44,758 nt of DNA from Lachnospiraceae bacterium (GTDB lineage: Bacteria; Bacillota; Clostridia; Lachnospirales; Lachnospiraceae): the NCBI GenBank assembly GCA_910575775.1, contig CAJTEY010000034.1, positions 1 through 44,758 on the forward strand, given 5' to 3'. Below are positions 1-7,330 of this stretch, piece after piece. Below the pieces are notes generated by a model that was not told the origin of the DNA, ran no database searches, and worked only from the letters and a program-made list of their open reading frames with translations. Every line of letters starts with the position of its first letter. Within the stretch, counting starts at the first letter, position 1. The translations under genes and the position numbers were made by a program.

Positions 1-98
1 TTGAAGAAGGTTTTTATATCTTCTAAATCATTCGTCTTATCAGCGTGCCCGTCTCCGGCGGGCTATTTTAATTCAAGATTCCTCCGGCAGGAGGAATT
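1..98. other. Hairpin-rich junction at the 3' end of the truncated nuclease gene
   Basis: Two GC-rich hairpins sit side by side, one at about 47-63 (GCCCG...CGGGC) and one at about 80-98 (ATTCCTCC...GGAGGAAT). They lie where the recognisable nuclease sequence stops. Subterminal hairpins of this kind are known from IS200/IS605-type elements, so a mobile element may start here and run off the left edge. That is inference: no transposase or TnpB is visible. They could instead be terminators. Confidence 0.3.
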
Positions 99-500
99 TC
101 CTATTATACAAAAAAGAGCAGCATAGATCATAAGCTGCTCAATGTGGGCTTTAATAACCCCTGTCTTTAAATCATGGATTCTCAACAGTCCGTTTCTGAA
201 TGAAATACTGTCCGCCGTTCCGAAGCAATTCTCCGAATAATATAAAATCTGCTCAGGTGTCATTTTATAACCAATGGCATCATTCACATACATATTCAAA
301 GTTTTCTGCGACTTCGGAAGTTTCTGTCCAAGCTTGATGCACTGAGCCGCAAACTCATGAAGCACGGTTCCTTTTTGAGTTGCCAGGAATTTCACATAGG
401 ACTCGGCTACTTTATTTTCATCATAGTTAATCCAATGATACTTGCTTGCTCCAAGAAAAGCATGTTGCCCTTCAAGAACTGAATGATTGTTGAAGTTCAT
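63..500 (-). CDS. PD-(D/E)XK (RecB/Cas4-like) nuclease, C-terminus lost
   Basis: The 145-residue protein has the ordered motifs of a RecB/Cas4-like PD-(D/E)XK nuclease: GTVLHEF near residue 44, GTADSISF near 94, IHDLKTG near 107 and QLMIYAALF near 121. Family members usually continue well past the Q...Y helix. Here about 15 unrelated residues follow before a stop, next to two hairpins, so the 3' end looks truncated or displaced. A good site (AAGGAGG) precedes the start, inside the end of the upstream gene. A role in DNA end processing is inferred from family. Confidence 0.6.
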   Translation of the reverse strand: MNFNNHSVLEGQHAFLGASKYHWINYDENKVAESYVKFLATQKGTVLHEFAAQCIKLGQKLPKSQKTLNMYVNDAIGYKMTPEQILYYSENCFGTADSISFRNGLLRIHDLKTGVIKAHIEQLMIYAALFCIIGNSSCRRNLELK

Positions 501-762
501 ATAGCACTTCCTCCTTATTTTCAGGATAGATGAATCTTGAGAAAGACATCTCGTTCATCTTCTCAACATAATATGGTTGATTTGCCTGTTTCTTAGAGTT
601 CGCACTTTGCTTACATTCCAGAGAAGCCCATTTGTCTTTGTAGAGGATAAGCAAATCGGGAATACCCTGAATGTGATCCGGGTCAAGTTTTGTTACGATG
701 CATCCAGGAAACATTTTTTTAAGTTCCTGAATCAGTTGTGCTTGAAATTTGCTCTCCCGCAT
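472..762 (-). CDS. VRR-NUC-type nuclease
   Basis: The 96-residue protein matches the compact VRR-NUC form of the PD-(D/E)XK fold: GIPDLLIL (catalytic Asp) followed by ASLECK (Glu-x-Lys) and a C-terminal helix. Such proteins are common in phage replication regions and resemble Holliday-junction resolvases. I chose the start MRESKF because AAAGGAGG lies just upstream. A longer frame reaching 843 would translate through the promoter-like module and leader. It overlaps the next nuclease gene by 29 bases, so the two are probably translationally coupled. Confidence 0.75.
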   Translation of the reverse strand: MRESKFQAQLIQELKKMFPGCIVTKLDPDHIQGIPDLLILYKDKWASLECKQSANSKKQANQPYYVEKMNEMSFSRFIYPENKEEVLYELQQSFSS

Positions 763-837
763 GACAGGACCTCCTTTCATTTTGATAAATACAAAAGAGA
801 AAGAACAAGCATTAAAAATGCCTATTTTAATCTCTCT

Positions 838-867
838 CCTCATAAAAGGGCATGTTTTTTTTGCGAA
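838..867 (-). promoter_or_regulatory. Recurrent module: putative element-specific promoter
   Basis: In gene direction it reads TTCGCAAAAAAAACATG then CCCTTTTATGAGG, one of 16 copies. Here the start codon lies about 75 bases downstream, so the conserved block is not simply a ribosome-binding site. That favours a promoter or transcript 5' end. Confidence 0.55.
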
Positions 868-880
868 CTAAAAAATAGCA

Positions 881-910
881 AAAGAAAAGAGCCGCTGTTA
901 CACGACTCTC
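881..910 (-). terminator. Rho-independent terminator
   Basis: In gene direction a GAGTCG...CGGCTC hairpin is followed by TTTTCTTTT. It closes the small membrane gene to its right and directly precedes the promoter-like module. Confidence 0.75.
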
Positions 911-944
911 AAAAATTTTCTTTATTTTGTTTTTTTTTTATTAT

Positions 945-1070
945 TTAGCTGTTGTTTCTAAGATATCTTACCAATATCCAAATGAGCCAAAGACCCCCTG
1001 TTGCAAAAACCAATATCACATCCAGAATTAACCCCAATGTGCTTCGTTTCTTTCCACCACCTCTACTCAT
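945..1070 (-). CDS. Small single-span membrane protein (41 aa)
   Basis: MSRGGGKKRST is followed by a hydrophobic segment (LGLILDVILVFATGGLWLIWIL) and a basic tail ending RYLRNNS. The gene has a GAAAGGAG site and is too short for most ORF callers. Small proteins of this shape are common in Firmicutes phages. Function unknown. Confidence 0.6.
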   Translation of the reverse strand: MSRGGGKKRSTLGLILDVILVFATGGLWLIWILVRYLRNNS

Positions 1071-1102
1071 AATATTTAATCTCCTTTCAATTCAATACAT
1101 TA

Positions 1103-2149
1103 CTACACCACTTTAAGATAAGCATTTCCTTCCCTGTCCAAAACAAATACTGCATCATTTTGAAATGACTTTAAAACTGATTGTAATGGTTTACGTTTAA
1201 TAAATTCTTCGCCGCTCCCTAACAAATCAACAAATTCTTCGACCCGCTTCTCATAAACAGATTTATCAATTTTCTTTAAAAGGTTTCCCTTATAAGTCTT
1301 GATATACATTTGAATTGCTGAAAAATTAGACAGCATCCGTTTCTCGTATTTATCAATATACAGCAAAATATCTTTCTCGATATATCCAAGATATTCTGAA
1401 TTCCTATTTTGAGAATAGGAAATTTCAAGTATATTACTCATGCAATATAGCTGTATGGCTAATTGTAAGCAATCTTTGATTTGGAACGCTTTGTTAATAA
1501 TGGAATCCAAGTCGGGAACATCTTTAGCCTTTACAAGCGAATCTAAATCAGACATATAAAATTCAATATCTTTCATCGCAACTTTCCTTGCCGCTTGAAG
1601 ACTGATTAGAGTTGCTGTTCTTTGATGGTCACAATCCATGATCGAACTGTAGTTTTGATAGGCAAAATTTACAAAGCTTACCTCGGCCATCAATTCCGCT
1701 TTTTTATCCCCATATAGAAATTCAAGGATTTTATCTGCTTTCTGATTAATAGCTGTTAAATTTGTGTTTATTTCAGCAAGAAAATATTGCCCGGACGCAA
1801 TCGACATCGCTGTGAATGCTCCTAATACGACTTGTTGCTTCCCGAGCAGTTCCAACGTTCCCTGTCCTGCAATTTTGCCATCAGCTCCATAATATGTATT
1901 TCCTAAACCACCACTCTTGTACTTCATCAGGTCAGAAGTTGTAACTCCATCCGGAAGATGTATGACGCAGGCATTTTGAGTCCCAACGACAGCCAGAGAC
2001 GGTATGGTATTCCATAAGGCACTGGTATGCATTTTCTGACTTGAGGTCAGACCTAATTTCACTAAATCCTTTCTATTTGAAAAATTGATATTATCCTCAG
2101 CTATCTCAATTTCAAAACCACCAAATGGAATCATCTCAGCTTTACTCAC
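1103..2149 (-). CDS. Unknown protein with isolated, regulated gene
   Basis: I do not recognise the family. The protein (about 348 residues from this start) has one moderately hydrophobic stretch (QQVVLGAFTAMSIASGQYF) followed by a helical region rich in charged residues. I chose a GTG start (MSKAEMIPFGG) because GGGAGG lies 8 bases upstream. An upstream ATG at 2233 has no ribosome-binding site and would translate through the attenuator hairpin. Unlike its neighbours it has its own promoter and leader, no overlap with other genes, and no copy of the AATATAA motif. A separately acquired cargo gene (for example defence or superinfection exclusion) is possible but unproven. Confidence 0.6.
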   Translation of the reverse strand: MSKAEMIPFGGFEIEIAEDNINFSNRKDLVKLGLTSSQKMHTSALWNTIPSLAVVGTQNACVIHLPDGVTTSDLMKYKSGGLGNTYYGADGKIAGQGTLELLGKQQVVLGAFTAMSIASGQYFLAEINTNLTAINQKADKILEFLYGDKKAELMAEVSFVNFAYQNYSSIMDCDHQRTATLISLQAARKVAMKDIEFYMSDLDSLVKAKDVPDLDSIINKAFQIKDCLQLAIQLYCMSNILEISYSQNRNSEYLGYIEKDILLYIDKYEKRMLSNFSAIQMYIKTYKGNLLKKIDKSVYEKRVEEFVDLLGSGEEFIKRKPLQSVLKSFQNDAVFVLDREGNAYLKVV

Positions 2150-2174
2150 ATCTAATACCTCCCGATTACGCAAA

Positions 2175-2213
2175 TAAAAAAGTGCGCCCCAATCAATATA
2201 TGTAGAGACGCAC
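2175..2213 (-). terminator. Leader hairpin, attenuator-like
   Basis: In gene direction GTGCGTC...GGCGCAC pairs over 7 bases and is followed by TTTTTTATTT. It lies between the promoter and the GTG start, so readthrough would control expression of the 348-residue protein. Confidence 0.55.
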
Positions 2214-2235
2214 CGAAAAAGTGAATCTCTCATTG

Positions 2236-2362
2236 TTGCGACACAATCTCGTTCCGTTTAAGGCATGAGTAAAGAGAGAATACACCTTTTGCCAAGATGA
2301 AATTCTCCTTAAACAGAACTTTTTGAAATTGTGTCGCAGTTACAGTATAGCATAGAGAGCCC
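2236..2362 (-). promoter_or_regulatory. Extended -10 promoter with large nested dyad
   Basis: TGCTATACT (an extended -10) occurs at 2344-2352 in gene direction. Just downstream, GCGACACAAT and its inverse lie about 100 bases apart. Nested inside are GTTCTGTTTAAGG and its near-perfect inverse GTTCCGTTTAAGG. Either two operator half-sites or a long RNA stem in the leader would fit. The ATG at 2231-2233 lies at the edge of this dyad. Confidence 0.55.
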
Positions 2363-2408
2363 AAAAAATAAACAGGTTTTTAAATATCCTATTGACAAAC
2401 GCACAATT

Positions 2409-2609
2409 TTATGCTAAGGCTGTTTCTGGCATCACAATGAAAGATGCTTTCTTGTACAGATAGTCATAAGCCATTTGGGAGCCATCCTCAAAATATACTG
2501 TAATGGAAAGATATCCTCTCGGTTTCCAATATGTCGCTCTTTTTGATAAATTCGGCAACCGAATCTTAAAATCTTTGTAGATATCCGAAAACATGATTTT
2601 TTGTTTCAT
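2409..2609 (-). CDS. Small phage-type hypothetical protein (66 aa)
   Basis: MKQKIMFSDIYKDFKIRLPNL starts behind AAAGGAGG. The centre alternates like beta strands (YLSITVYFEDGSQMAYDYL). Similar short proteins occur near replication genes of Firmicutes phages. It is the first gene left of the repeat-dense putative origin. Function unknown. Confidence 0.6.
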   Translation of the reverse strand: MKQKIMFSDIYKDFKIRLPNLSKRATYWKPRGYLSITVYFEDGSQMAYDYLYKKASFIVMPETALA

Positions 2610-2631
2610 AAGATCCTCCTTTCCTGGTCTC

Positions 2632-2925
2632 TGGTCAAATGCCCACTTTTTCTTGCCCTATTTATAATATTATTAAAAATTTTTATCATAATAGTTTGAG
2701 AAAAAAAGTGGGAAAGTTGGCAAACAACCCTCAAACCCGCATAAATACTGGGTTTTTGCTGGCCAAAGTGTCTGGTCACTTTTCAAAAAAAGTGGGCAAA
2801 GTGGGCAAAAAAAGGCCAAAATTTGTGAAAATCATCCGTAAAAGTTCTCCAAAATCTTACCAATTTTCTCCGCTGGTCACTTTTTCCGGCCAAAAGCCCA
2901 CTTTTCAAAACAGGATTTGACCAGA
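2632..2925. repeat. Iteron-like repeat region, putative replication origin
   Basis: This non-coding stretch is dense in short repeats: GTGGGCAAA (2792, 2801) and a variant (about 2707), its inverse around TGCCCACTTT (2640) and GCCCACTTTT (2896), GGCCAAA (2761, 2813, 2888), and CTGGTCA (2632, 2772, 2873) with its inverse TGACCAG (2917). Intervening DNA is A/T-rich. Direct and inverted repeats in an AT-rich intergenic region are typical of iteron origins or partition sites. The encoded helicase-primase-polymerase would be the natural user. A plus-strand ORF here is repetitive (KKVGK) and looks like a shadow. Confidence 0.5.
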
Positions 2926-2931
2926 ATTTTT

Positions 2932-2943
2932 TAACCTAGATTA
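2932..2943. promoter_or_regulatory. Operator-like palindrome TAACCTAGATTA (copy 1)
   Basis: This imperfect palindrome is shared with the site upstream of the plus-strand HTH gene (39177-39188); the match extends to 16 bases there. It also matches, with one mismatch, the site split by the IS5-family element. It borders the putative origin. Confidence 0.5.
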
Positions 2944-2982
2944 GAATTTGTCCGGTCGAAAAGACTGGTACGGACGTCAAAA

Positions 2983-3210
2983 TCACCGCAAATTTACGTC
3001 CGATTTCTTCTTATAATGAATGCAATTCGGATCTGTTTTCTCTATAAAAGAGATATTGTCCGGATAATCGTTATACATTTTTTCACATGCACTCATATAC
3101 TCAAGGTATGTCTGCTTGTATAAACACACCTCTCTATGTATACAACTTGAGCACATTGTTTCTCTAACACCACTCACAAACTTCACCTCCACTTTTTTAC
3201 ATGCTGCCAT
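2983..3210 (-). CDS. Small cysteine-rich protein, probable zinc binder
   Basis: The 75-residue protein contains CSSCIHREVC and a distal PNCIHYKKK, a spacing consistent with one zinc site. The start MAACKK is chosen for its GGAGGTGAAG site. The longer frame from 3246 has no such site. Function unknown. Confidence 0.6.
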   Translation of the reverse strand: MAACKKVEVKFVSGVRETMCSSCIHREVCLYKQTYLEYMSACEKMYNDYPDNISFIEKTDPNCIHYKKKSDVNLR

Positions 3211-3238
3211 AACTTCACCTCCAAACTTATAAGTCTCA

Positions 3239-3547
3239 CTACTCAATTTTTTCGCAAGAATTAAACTTATCTAATAAAGCTTCATATTCCTTTGCAAAAT
3301 CAACGTAGACAGTATTCTTCATACCATCATTCTCAAATCTTACCCTAACGGTAAATAAAAATTTGTTTTTATAAAAATAAGAAGAATCATTCGTAATAAT
3401 ATTTACATTTCTCCGAAAATCTTTTGCGTTGTTAATTACAAAATCTTTATCGAAACCACAAACAGTAAACGCATTCATAGTTATATCATCTATGGCATTT
3501 GAAATTTTGCCGATAATATTATTAATATCATTCATAATTTCACACAT
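3239..3547 (-). CDS. Hypothetical protein (102 aa)
   Basis: Not recognised. The N-terminus is helical (MCEIMNDINNIIGKISNAI) and the C-terminal half predicts beta strands (FLFTVRVRFENDGMKNTVYVDF). It has a GGAGGTGAG site and closely follows the neighbouring small gene, so it is probably in one transcript with the genes on both sides. Confidence 0.55.
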   Translation of the reverse strand: MCEIMNDINNIIGKISNAIDDITMNAFTVCGFDKDFVINNAKDFRRNVNIITNDSSYFYKNKFLFTVRVRFENDGMKNTVYVDFAKEYEALLDKFNSCEKIE

Positions 3548-3553
3548 AGGTTC

Positions 3554-3751
3554 TCACCTCCAAACCTTTCCTGTCTGTGTATCTTTTAAGATTATTCGCT
3601 CCTCCAAATGGAACCCGGAAAGCTCGCAAATTGTAAAAATCGTGTTCAGCAACTTATGAAATCTCTCATCATCCGCATCAGTATTCTTGATAGCCTCATA
3701 AGCTGTCGGATCAGAGTAACCCTCTGCATTTTTTCTTAAATTATTAGCCAC
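3554..3751 (-). CDS. Hypothetical protein (65 aa), GTG start
   Basis: The start is GTG, 12 bases after AAGGAGG, giving MANNLRKNAEGYSDPTAY. The sequence is soluble and mixed-charge, with GFHLEERIILKDTQTGKVW at the end. Short phage proteins with a similar 'SDPTAYEAI' opening are common. Role unknown. Confidence 0.6.
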   Translation of the reverse strand: MANNLRKNAEGYSDPTAYEAIKNTDADDERFHKLLNTIFTICELSGFHLEERIILKDTQTGKVWR

Positions 3752-3767
3752 TTATTTGTATCCCTCC

Positions 3768-3905
3768 TTAATAATCTCTCCCGTTTCCCCAACGAAACGA
3801 ATCGTCCATAAATACTGCTGCCTCATTAACAGCCTTAATCGTTATAACCACAACAAGACCGATAATAAAACATATTGCTCCAATCATTGCAATTACAAAC
3901 TTCAT
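3768..3905 (-). CDS. Small single-span membrane protein (45 aa)
   Basis: The protein is MKFVIAMIGAICFIIGLVVV followed by a short polar tail ending GNGRDY. It has an AAAGGA site. Its stop overlaps the ribosome-binding site of the next gene. It fills the gap between nrdD and the small soluble genes. Function unknown. Confidence 0.6.
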   Translation of the reverse strand: MKFVIAMIGAICFIIGLVVVITIKAVNEAAVFMDDSFRWGNGRDY

Positions 3906-3922
3906 CAAATATCAATCCTTTC

Positions 3923-6100
3923 TCATAAATGCAGCACTCTTTCAGAAATTTCTTGTGTTCGTCCCTGATTCCAGAAATTTGTGCCGATATAGCCGCATGT
4001 TCTACGGGCTACATTCATTTTGTTTTCATTACGGTTACCACAGTTCGGGCACTCCCAAACCATCTTACCATTATCTTCGACCGTCTTGATTTCCCCTTCA
4101 AACCCGCAAACCTGGCAATAATCACTCCGAGTATTTAATTCCGCATACATGATGTTGTCATAAATATACTGAATGACCGAAATAACTGCCGGAATGTTGT
4201 GGTCCATACTCGGAACCTCGACATAACTGATAGCTCCACCAGGACTAAGCTCCTGAAACTCAGATTCAAAAGCCAGCTTTGTGAAAGCATCTACTGGCTC
4301 TGTTACATGAACATGATAGCTGTTGGTAATATAATTCTTGTCTGTCACACCAGGAACAATATCAAACCGTTTCTGTAAGCTCTTAGCGAATTTATAAGTT
4401 GTAGATTCCAGAGGCGTTCCGTATAGCGAAAAGTCGATATCTGTTTCTGCTTTCCATCTGGCTGTAAACTCGTTCAATGTTCTCATTACATGAAGTGCAA
4501 AGTCTTTACCGCCAGACGTATGAGACTCTCCGGTCATGTACCTGACACATTCGTACAAACCAGCATAGCCGAGGCTGATGGTGGAATATCCATGATAGAG
4601 CAGTTCATCGATTGCTTCATCTTTATCTAATCGTGCCAATGCTCCATACTGCCAAAGAATCGGAGCGACATTTGAGCTGGTCCCCTTTAACCGATTGTGT
4701 CGGGCTATTAAAGCCGGATAGCAAATGTTTTCCAGACGGTCTTTAAGAATATCATCAAATTTGTTGAAGTCACCACCGGAACTCAAAGCCACATCGGGAA
4801 GATTGATCGTCACGACACCCTGATTAAATCGTCCGTAGTATTTGTGACCGGCTGTCCAGTTGCGGCATTTCGAGTAATTCTCAGTCGTCCTGTCTGGTGT
4901 CAAGAAAGAACGACAACCCATACAAGTATAGGTATCACCGTTCTTCAGCTTCCGCTCAATCTTGTTAGAAATATAATCCGGTACCATTCGTTTGGCTGTA
5001 CACTTTGCAGCAATCTCTGTGAGATAGAAGTATTCGGAATCCGGATAGACATTGTTCTCGTCCAGGGCATAGATGAGTTTTGGGAATGCCGGAGTGATCC
5101 AAACGCCTACTTCATTCTTTACACCTTGGATGCGCTGCTTTAGAGTTTCCTCGATGATAGCAGCAAGGTCTTTTCGCTCCCTCTCATTCTTAGCCTCATT
5201 GATGTTCATATAGACTGTTATAAATGGCGCCTGACCATTGGTAGTCATCAGTGTTGTCACTTGATACTGGATAGTCTGTACTCCTTTGGTAATGTCTTCA
5301 GATACCAGCCGTTCAATGAAAATATCATAGTCCGACTTATCCATATAATCCCGTAAATCCTCATACTTCTTCCGAAACCGTTGCCGAGTATCATCTACAA
5401 ACGGAGCCAGATGCGCCAGACTGATAGATTGTCCGCCGTACTGAGAGCTTGCCACCTGCGCGATAATCTGTGTCGCAATGTTACAAGCGGTACTGAAAGT
5501 ATGGGGTTTCTCAATCAGCGTACCGGATATCACAGTACCGTTCTGAAGTATATCCTCCAAGTTTACAAGGCAACAGTTGTGAGAATGCTGGATAAAGTAG
5601 TCCGAATCGTGGAAATGGATAAGTCCATCATTATGTGCTTTCACAACAGCCTCCGGAAGAAGTCTTCGCATGGTGATGTCTTTCGAGATTTCCCCGGCAA
5701 TATAATCCCGCTGCGTAGGAATGATTTCCGGATCTTTGTTACTGTTTTCCTGTTTAACAGCTTCATTGTTGTATTCTACCAGACTGAGAATTTTCTTGTC
5801 TGTATCAGATTCTCGTTTCAGCTTATGGTCGTAGCGATATCGAATATAACATTTGGCTACTTCATAAGCTTTCATTTTCATCAGTTCTGTTTCTACAATC
5901 TCCTGGATTTCTTCCACTTCAACAGCCCGGCTGAGTTTATTAAGCTGCTCCACGATCATCTGAGTAGCTATGTCGATGCCTATATTATTGATTCTGTTTT
6001 GTTCTTCGACCTCCGCATTTGCCCTACCGATGGCACTCCGGATCTTCTCTGCATTGAAGTCTGCTTCCGTCCCATCCCGTTTAATGATTTTTGTTATCAA
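3923..6100 (-). CDS. nrdD: Anaerobic (class III) ribonucleoside-triphosphate reductase
   Basis: The enzyme reduces ribonucleoside triphosphates to deoxy forms under anaerobiosis, using a glycyl radical. Visible are an N-terminal ATP-cone (KIIKRDGTEADFNAEKI), the catalytic-core segment ending in a C-terminal zinc ribbon (CQVCGF...CPNCGNRN), and the glycyl-radical loop RTCGYIGTNFW. Length (725 aa) is normal. The start is TTG behind GGAGGTAAACAA and overlaps the end of nrdG. It would supply dNTPs to the element's replication. Class III RNR carried by phages is well known. Confidence 0.95.
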   Translation of the reverse strand: MITKIIKRDGTEADFNAEKIRSAIGRANAEVEEQNRINNIGIDIATQMIVEQLNKLSRAVEVEEIQEIVETELMKMKAYEVAKCYIRYRYDHKLKRESDTDKKILSLVEYNNEAVKQENSNKDPEIIPTQRDYIAGEISKDITMRRLLPEAVVKAHNDGLIHFHDSDYFIQHSHNCCLVNLEDILQNGTVISGTLIEKPHTFSTACNIATQIIAQVASSQYGGQSISLAHLAPFVDDTRQRFRKKYEDLRDYMDKSDYDIFIERLVSEDITKGVQTIQYQVTTLMTTNGQAPFITVYMNINEAKNERERKDLAAIIEETLKQRIQGVKNEVGVWITPAFPKLIYALDENNVYPDSEYFYLTEIAAKCTAKRMVPDYISNKIERKLKNGDTYTCMGCRSFLTPDRTTENYSKCRNWTAGHKYYGRFNQGVVTINLPDVALSSGGDFNKFDDILKDRLENICYPALIARHNRLKGTSSNVAPILWQYGALARLDKDEAIDELLYHGYSTISLGYAGLYECVRYMTGESHTSGGKDFALHVMRTLNEFTARWKAETDIDFSLYGTPLESTTYKFAKSLQKRFDIVPGVTDKNYITNSYHVHVTEPVDAFTKLAFESEFQELSPGGAISYVEVPSMDHNIPAVISVIQYIYDNIMYAELNTRSDYCQVCGFEGEIKTVEDNGKMVWECPNCGNRNENKMNVARRTCGYIGTNFWNQGRTQEISERVLHL

Positions 6101-6566
6101 TATTGTTTACCTCCAGATTTTTCAAAAATATGATTCTCTGATTTGTGCTGCCAAAGAATTCGCCAACACATCTTTGAGACTCTATGTATGGACCATCTAC
6201 TAATACATCTATAAACCGCAATATTTCCAAATCACAAATTTCCTTATGAATATAACCTGTGTAAAGCCAGATGGTCTTTTGCGGCATTTCTGTCTTTAAT
6301 CGTTTTGCCAGCCGTGTGACTTCACACCTGTTAAGTGGATGCAGCGGATCTCCACCACTGAATGTTAGACCAGAAATATAATCCGGTCTCAACAGATCAA
6401 AGAGTCTCTTTTCCGCAGCCTCATCGAACAAATACCCCGATGTAAGATTGTGTGTGTCAGGGTTGTGACAGTTGTAGCAGTTATGTTCACACCCAGATAC
6501 CCACAAAACAACTCTGCATCCGATGCCATCTGCTATACTGATTGATTTAATTTTTTGATAATTCAT
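6081..6566 (-). CDS. nrdG: Anaerobic RNR-activating radical-SAM protein
   Basis: It installs the glycyl radical on NrdD using SAM and a 4Fe-4S cluster. The cluster motif CEHNCYNC (C-x3-C-x2-C) and the glycine-rich SGGDPL are present. I start at MNYQKIK, behind AAAGGAG; its ATG overlaps the TGA of the small membrane gene. The 161-residue length is typical. It is coupled to nrdD by a 20-base overlap. Confidence 0.93.
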   Translation of the reverse strand: MNYQKIKSISIADGIGCRVVLWVSGCEHNCYNCHNPDTHNLTSGYLFDEAAEKRLFDLLRPDYISGLTFSGGDPLHPLNRCEVTRLAKRLKTEMPQKTIWLYTGYIHKEICDLEILRFIDVLVDGPYIESQRCVGEFFGSTNQRIIFLKNLEVNNIDNKNH

Positions 6567-6721
6567 AAAATCCAGTTCTCCTTTGAGAAGATCAGTCCGC
6601 CACCAGCCATCAGTGTAAATAAAAAGAATGTTGCATCCCAATCAATCAGGACAGACAACGCTCCTAAACCAATCATGGCAGCTCCATAGAGCTTATTTTT
6701 CAGTAATTCTCGTTTAAACAT
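6563..6721 (-). CDS. Small membrane protein upstream of nrdG (52 aa)
   Basis: MFKRELLKNKLYGAAMIGLG leads into two short hydrophobic segments separated by DWDA, ending FSKENWIL. Its TGA overlaps the nrdG ATG. It starts behind AAGGAGAT directly after the short form of the promoter-like module, so it opens the nrd transcription unit. Confidence 0.6.
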   Translation of the reverse strand: MFKRELLKNKLYGAAMIGLGALSVLIDWDATFFLFTLMAGGGLIFSKENWIL

Positions 6722-6727
6722 GACTTA

Positions 6728-6746
6728 TCTCCTTAAATTTTTGCAA
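6728..6746 (-). promoter_or_regulatory. Short variant of the recurrent promoter-like module
   Basis: In gene direction TTTTGCAAAAATTTAAGGAG: the GCAAAAATT block runs straight into the ribosome-binding site and lacks the CTCCTTTAATG part. It follows a terminator and starts the nrd unit. Confidence 0.4.
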
Positions 6747-6772
6747 AAGAAAGAGCCGTTGTTACGCGGCTC
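6744..6772 (-). terminator. Rho-independent terminator
   Basis: In gene direction GAGCCGCGTAACAACGGCTC is followed by TTTCTTTT. The stop codon of the small membrane gene overlaps the first stem bases. Confidence 0.75.
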
Positions 6773-6926
6773 AATCGGTTGTTATTCGGTTAATATGTAG
6801 GCAACGGTGCGCCGGATCTCCAGGCAATCCAAGCGACAAAAAAGCGATTGCAATCAATAAGACCACAATCGCCGCCAACGCCAGAACAAAATAAAGAATA
6901 AATTTACGAACCCATTTCTTTGACAT
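6771..6926 (-). CDS. Small single-span membrane protein (51 aa)
   Basis: MSKKWVRKFILYFVLALAAI continues as a long hydrophobic span to AFLSLGLPGD. It has an AAGGAGAAGG site and overlaps the end of the upstream gene. Its stop TGA touches the terminator stem. Function unknown. Confidence 0.6.
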   Translation of the reverse strand: MSKKWVRKFILYFVLALAAIVVLLIAIAFLSLGLPGDPAHRCLHINRITTD

Positions 6927-7119
6927 CTTCCTTCTCCTTATTTAATTTTATGATACCAGCCTCTACGTCGTTTATATTTACCAGCACTCCGTTTTCTCTG
7001 AATTTGGAATATGCTTTGGCGGTCATACAGTGTTCAACACACTGACATACCCGATTGATCAGCGCATATAAGCAAATATAGATGATAAGAAATCCAACTA
7101 CAATCTGTATAAATGTCAT
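6904..7119 (-). CDS. Small membrane protein with cytoplasmic tail (71 aa)
   Basis: An N-terminal span (MTFIQIVVGFLIIYICLYAL) is followed by a CQCVEHC cysteine cluster and a charged tail. It has a GGGAGAG site. Not recognised. Confidence 0.6.
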   Translation of the reverse strand: MTFIQIVVGFLIIYICLYALINRVCQCVEHCMTAKAYSKFRENGVLVNINDVEAGIIKLNKEKEDVKEMGS

Positions 7120-7120
7120 T

Positions 7121-7318
7121 TTAGTTTCTCTCCCTTCTGACTTTGTAACAACTTAATTCAAATCTTGGCTCAACACCCTCTCGGTGCATAATGTGACTAA
7201 ACTGAATACCAGTCCCATATTTTTCTTCCATATGTAAAATATCCGGATGATTAGGTTGATAGGTCGCATTCAATTCTTCCAGAGTGTTATAAAATATAGA
7301 TTCGTAATACTGAATCAT
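7121..7318 (-). CDS. Hypothetical protein (65 aa)
   Basis: A short soluble protein opening MIQYYESIFYNTLEELNATY, with a GAAAGGATG site and one base between its stop and the next start. Not recognised. Confidence 0.5.
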   Translation of the reverse strand: MIQYYESIFYNTLEELNATYQPNHPDILHMEEKYGTGIQFSHIMHREGVEPRFELSCYKVRRERN

Positions 7319-7330
7319 TTCTCATCCTTT

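Noticed and set aside
63..500. Amber (TAG) recoding, because the nuclease frame stays open past its TAG stop
   Set aside because: Sequence after the last nuclease motif does not resemble the family, and other genes on the element end normally. The open frame is only about 20 codons long.
472..843. Longer start for the VRR-NUC gene
   Set aside because: It would translate through the promoter-like module. The internal ATG has a clear AAAGGAGG site.
2639..2920. Plus-strand ORF in the repeat region (KKVGK repeats)
   Set aside because: Its repetitive sequence is explained by the DNA repeats, it has no ribosome-binding site, and it opposes all neighbouring genes.
5381..6133. 250-residue plus-strand ORF opposite nrdD
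   Set aside because: It lies entirely over the well-supported nrdD gene, with no start signal or recognisable domain.
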